Notes under the pieces: model-generated
The model's database searches: none
Seen by the model: only the letters and a program-made list of their open reading frames with translations
What the model was told of the DNA's origin: nothing
In this document: piece after piece, positions 60,123-64,000 of the stretch
Position numbering within the stretch: the stretch's first letter is position 1
How the letters are laid out: each line of letters begins with the position of its first letter
Program-made: the position numbers and the translations under genes
Assembly: GCA_032207245.1 (NCBI GenBank)
Contig: CM063504.1
Coordinates: 22,047,065-22,111,064 of the forward strand
Source of the DNA: Pardosa pseudoannulata
Taxonomy: Eukaryota; Arthropoda; Arachnida; Araneae; Lycosidae
DNA: 64,000 nt
Reading direction: 5' to 3'

Positions 60123-60200
60123 TAAACAATAGAATAACACGAATATAAATATGTGTTTTCTCCTTTAAAGATTTACTGAATTACTCATAAGATTATCCAT

Positions 60201-61085
60201 GTCTGAGTCCTTGCCCTCAAATATTACTACTGACTTGGATGTTTCTAGTTCTAAGTTCCTACTATATTTGGACTCTTAATAGGTACCAGTTTCAGTAGCC
60301 CTAATACAACAAAATTAGAACATAGAGTTTTGACTCAAATGAGTAATATGATCAATTTCAATTCAGTAATATCCCATGCACAAAGAAAACTGGGAACTTA
60401 CAGGACGATTCCTGTAAGTTCCCGTCTGAGTCCTTACCCTCAAATATTACTACTGACTTGAATGTCCCTAGTTCTAAGTTCCTAGTATATTTGGACACTT
60501 AATAGGCACCAGTCTCAGTAGCCCTAACACAACAAAATTAGAACATAGAATTTTGACTCAAATGAGTAATATGATCAATTTCAATTCAGTAATATCCCAT
60601 GCACAAAGAAAACTGGGAACTTACAGGACGATTCCTCTAAGTTCCCGTCTGAGTCCTTGCCCTCAAATATTACTACTGACTTGGATGTTTCTAGTTCTAA
60701 GTTCCTACTATATTTGGACTCTTAATAGGTACCAGTTTCAGTAGCCCTAATACAACAAAATTAGAACATAGAGTTTTGACTCAAATTAGTAATATGATCA
60801 ATTTCAATTCAGTAATATCCCATGCACAAATAATACTGGGAACTTACAGGACGATTCCTCTAAGTTCCCGTCTGAGTCCTTGCCCTCAAATATTACTACT
60901 GACTTGGATGTTTCTAGTTCTAAGTTCCTACTATATTTGGACTCTTAATAGGTACCAGTTTCAGTAGCCCTAATACAACAAAATTAGAACATAGAGTTTT
61001 GACTCAAATTAGTAATATGATCAATTTCAATTCAGTAATATCCCATGCACAAATAATACTGGGAACTTACAGGACGATTCCGTAT
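60201..61085. repeat. Tandem array, 223 bp x 4
   Basis: GTCTGAGTCCTT starts units at 60201, 60424, 60647 and 60870, an exact 223-bp period. Copies are over 95 percent alike. Every unit ends ATATCCCATGCACAAA and CTGGGAACTTACAGGACGAT. Two identical-looking 63-residue frames here reflect the repeat and are not paralogous genes. Confidence 0.97.
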
Positions 61086-64000
61086 CAAAGGTTCTTTGCT
61101 AATATTATTTAAGTATGTCAAAGAAACATGGCATTATAGAAAAATTGTATCACATCTTGAGTATGCCTTTATGAAAAGCTTTTTCTACCAACATATTTGC
61201 TAGATTATTACCCTAAAACCCTTATTTACCATTGAAAGATAATTGTGAACTTTTACACTCCTTAAGAGGTATTTGAATATTTATCCGGTTCCCTCTATGT
61301 ACAGAGAATATAATTCCTCAAATTCAATTTAAGTAAAATATAAGTACGCCTAACATTTTATGTAATTTAAGTTAATCCTGAGTGCACATTGATGAATTAA
61401 ATGATAAAAAAAAATAATAATATAAATATTAAATAAAGATGATTCTCAAAAATATTTTTCCAAAATTATATATTGATTCAAGAAAATTTCATCATGCCTT
61501 CTTCCTATTCTTGCTTCTTGACTTTCTGCCATTGACTTCGATTGAGAATAGGAAGACGTCTTTACTATACCATATAATTTTCGTTATTGTGTCTTGTTTG
61601 CTTTGATTTCATGTTGTTATGTGTATCATTGCTGTTATTTTTTTTCAGAGTAGCACGAGAAGCCTTGGGGGGAGGGGGTGTTTTTTTAAAGAAATATTTA
61701 TTTCAGATACATTTGAAGAAAAAGTAACATTGGAAATGTGCCTGGGAACTTTCGAAGTAGCGGAACCTCAAACAAACCATCTGATAGAACCGGATGGAAA
61801 CAGAATTCCTCACTCTGGAGTGTGGAAGACCCCATATGTCTAACACAAAATCATCAGTGCAATAACACCACAAAACCGAAATTAATAAATCAGCCCACCC
61901 AACCGAATTACGCGCCCACAATAACCACACTCGAAGAAAACCTGCAGGAGAGCAGACATCCCCTGCAAACCCTGAGAAAATCCACCCCAGTCAACATCTG
62001 CCCCCCTCCCTCTCACTAGATAAGTATAATATAATATAACCCTACAAGTGAAGGCACCCCCTACCAAGAAATTGGTGCACCTTGAGAACCCCCCGATGAT
62101 TATGAGGATGAAAAGACCTGGACGAAGTAAGAGAGGGGGGGGAGGAAATATATCTATCCATACATCCCCTCTTGAAAAGCCACCTGATTCGAATTTCCCA
62201 AGGATGTCCGAATGGAAAAAAAGAAAAAAGAATATTCGACAAAAGTAAACTTGAGGTTTAAGGTTTCAAGACGTGTGAATAGTCGGTACTTATAGAGTTT
62301 CTTTTTATTTGATTGCGGCATTGTCGGAGTCGGTGTGTGTTGTGATTTATACTGTAGGCGTTTTGAGGATCTACCGGGTAGAGGGTCTCTGAATGATCAG
62401 AGATTTGTTGAGGTCTCGAGTTCAGGTCAAGAACGAGGAGAGAACACGAGAACGTTGATTGTGGAGGAAAGAGTACGAACATGTATCGGTGTGAATGAAT
62501 AATACACTTGGAGAATGAGAAAGAGATAAGTGTGAGAGTTTTTTGAGGGTTCCTTTTTTGTGCTAGTTACAATGTTTTGCAAACCAGTATAGGTCAGACT
62601 ATGTATAATTTTACGCTGGGAGACGTCGAGGAAGCTTTTGCAGAATTTATGTCTCCAGTCCTAGAGATCGTAGACATTGCAGTCCAATTTCTCTCCGAGA
62701 GCCTATGTATCTTCTACATACATTTCGAAATAAAAACAGGAGTAATTACAAAATTATGTTTGTTAATAATTTATTTACAGGAAAAGAACATAAAAGTAAA
62801 TTTAAAAAATAATAAAAAATATCTCCAAAATCTCAATCAGAGATTTCTTAATAGGTGTAATTATTGGGTAACGGCGTATTTTATAACAGCATCAATATTT
62901 GCTATTAAATTACATTTTTAAGTGCAGAAACTTAAACACAGGTTCGATGTTATAATTTGATATGTAAGACAGTAAACGTTTTTTGATATGCATAATTTCA
63001 AATATAAAACCAATTTAAAGTCTAAAATGTTGTATGAGATTATTTTTTTTATGAAAATGTTTGAAGAGCTCTATTCCCGATGCTCCACTAGATGCAATAA
63101 ATATGCCAGCCTTATTACCACAATAGTCTATTTGATAACTCGGATCAAACCAATTTAATATCTTGCAGTTTAGGTCAATTAGGCCATAAAAACTTTTTTT
63201 TTGTCATATCTAGGAAACAAATATTATATTTAGTTTTCCTTACTCGCGTTATTGCATTATAATAAGCTTTCTACACATCAATTAGGTAAATAAGGAAAAA
63301 AATTAAGTATTTTGCAATGGTTTTATTTGAAATTTCATTTAAAAAATTGAGTTCTTGTACACTTGGCTTTCTAATTGATATTTATAGCCCGAATAGGAAG
63401 TAGGAGTATCAGAGTAAAAATAAAATATACTTACCAAAATTGACACGCTTCCGTGATTTCTGGGCAAGTTTTGTATGCTAAGTTAGATGATATATTTATT
63501 TTGTTATAATTAAAGATCAATGGATATGCTGATTATCTTTTTATGATTTGATATTGATAAGGCTTTATTCAGCAATTCATCAAAAGTGGCAATATTAATT
63601 GACAATTGCATTAATAATAATAAAATATAAATAAATAAATGGGGTATGTAAGAATTATTTTACTCCAGTTTAAAGTTTCAGCAAAGAATTCTTTTAATTC
63701 TGTCTGTTTTTATGGTTTTCTCGGCCATAGGACATCGTTTTAAGTACTGTTACCACATTAAAGTGATTAAATTATTATTAAAGATAGGTGCATTTAAAAA
63801 GTGATTATCTCGAACTTCGAAATGACATTCGATAAATACAATTTCTGTAAAAAAAATTAATACCTTTTTTGCATACCTTTTAAATACGTATTTAATTGCA
63901 GCTCGTGAAAAATTTAAAATTTTGATAAATGGCTCGGACTATCAAGGAGCTTGGCCATCCCTGATATATACTTACATACATACTTATAAATATATGCACA
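61086..64000. other. Intergenic to window end, no gene firmly identified
   Basis: A GC-richer block at 61740-62560 has short open frames on both strands but no recognised family. CTTCCTATTCT and AGAATAGGAAG (about 61503 and 61547) form a small hairpin. A 114-residue frame at 62577-62921 (it includes GDVEEAFAEFMSPVLEIVDI) has an acceptor-like TTATTTACAG in its middle, so it is unlikely to be one exon. From 62930 on the sequence is AT-rich without features. Confidence 0.4.

Noticed and set aside
60553..60967. Two nearly identical 63-residue proteins in a row
   Set aside because: They are the same frame in successive units of a 223-bp tandem repeat in non-coding DNA, with no domain or codon signal.
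61703..62482. GC-rich overlapping frames on both strands
   Set aside because: Overlapping frames on both strands with Pro- or Arg-rich composition suggest stop-poor GC-rich DNA. Possible LTR or repeat, but no terminal repeats or primer-binding site could be shown.
62577..62921. 114-residue frame near the right end
   Set aside because: A splice-acceptor-like site lies in the middle, the second half is very AT-rich (NKK/KYL-type composition), and no family was recognised.

Overview
The window looks like gene-poor, AT-rich intergenic DNA from a eukaryote, most likely an arthropod. A spider or other arachnid is my best guess, from the style of the tRNA-headed SINE with a CCAAACCAAA tail and the jockey-type LINE with a CCAACCAACC tail; this is recall, not a search. 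No operons, ribosome binding sites, rRNA genes or CRISPR arrays are seen. I cannot name any complete host gene. Nearly all open frames are random, lie inside repeats, or are (TA)n/(CA)n microsatellites read as Tyr-Ile or Thr-His runs.

Layout. 0-10 kb: two TTAA-flanked piggyBac-type MITEs back to back (657-1761), a decayed SINE (1990-2163), a pogo/Tigger element with a transposase C-terminal remnant and a SINE inside it (4211-5283), a tRNA-Phe-like/tRNA-Asp-like pair (5858-6011), and copies of dispersed repeat families called E, F and A here. 9.7-10.3 kb: a broken KRBA2-like integrase fragment. 12.4-13.8 kb: a minisatellite whose units carry (TA)n tracts of very different length. 14-18.7 kb: two more TTAA MITEs, a 3-copy tandem repeat, a small ORF encoding a possible secreted Cys-rich peptide (16642-16902) and a THAP-domain fragment (18497-18637). 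22-29.4 kb: almost wholly tandem repeats of about 150, 233, 210-241 and 300 bp.

29.8-33.3 kb: a non-autonomous hAT element with 16-bp TIRs and 8-bp TSD, carrying a 741-bp composite SINE with its own perfect 12-bp TSD, then a perfect hairpin and a pogo-type MITE. 36.4 kb: a (TA)n tract of about 330 bp. 37.5-42.6 kb: a second SINE family (B), two family E copies in opposite orientation, and the 3' part of a Tc1 transposase. 48-52.4 kb: a 31-bp-arm palindrome, families F, E and A, and a CpG-rich island with NF-Y and CRE motifs. 55-61 kb: jockey-type LINE 3' end, TTAA MITE, SINE-B, a decayed mariner and a 4 x 223 bp tandem array. 61-64 kb: nothing identifiable.

The genes do not work together as a pathway. 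The window is a record of nested transposition (piggyBac-, pogo-, Tc1-, mariner- and hAT-type DNA elements; LINEs and the SINEs that appear to borrow their tails) and of tandem-repeat growth. I found no convincing new biological system. The best leads are the composite SINE, the TTAA-sharing MITE pair, the paired tRNA-like genes, the inverted family E pair and the small secreted-peptide ORF.
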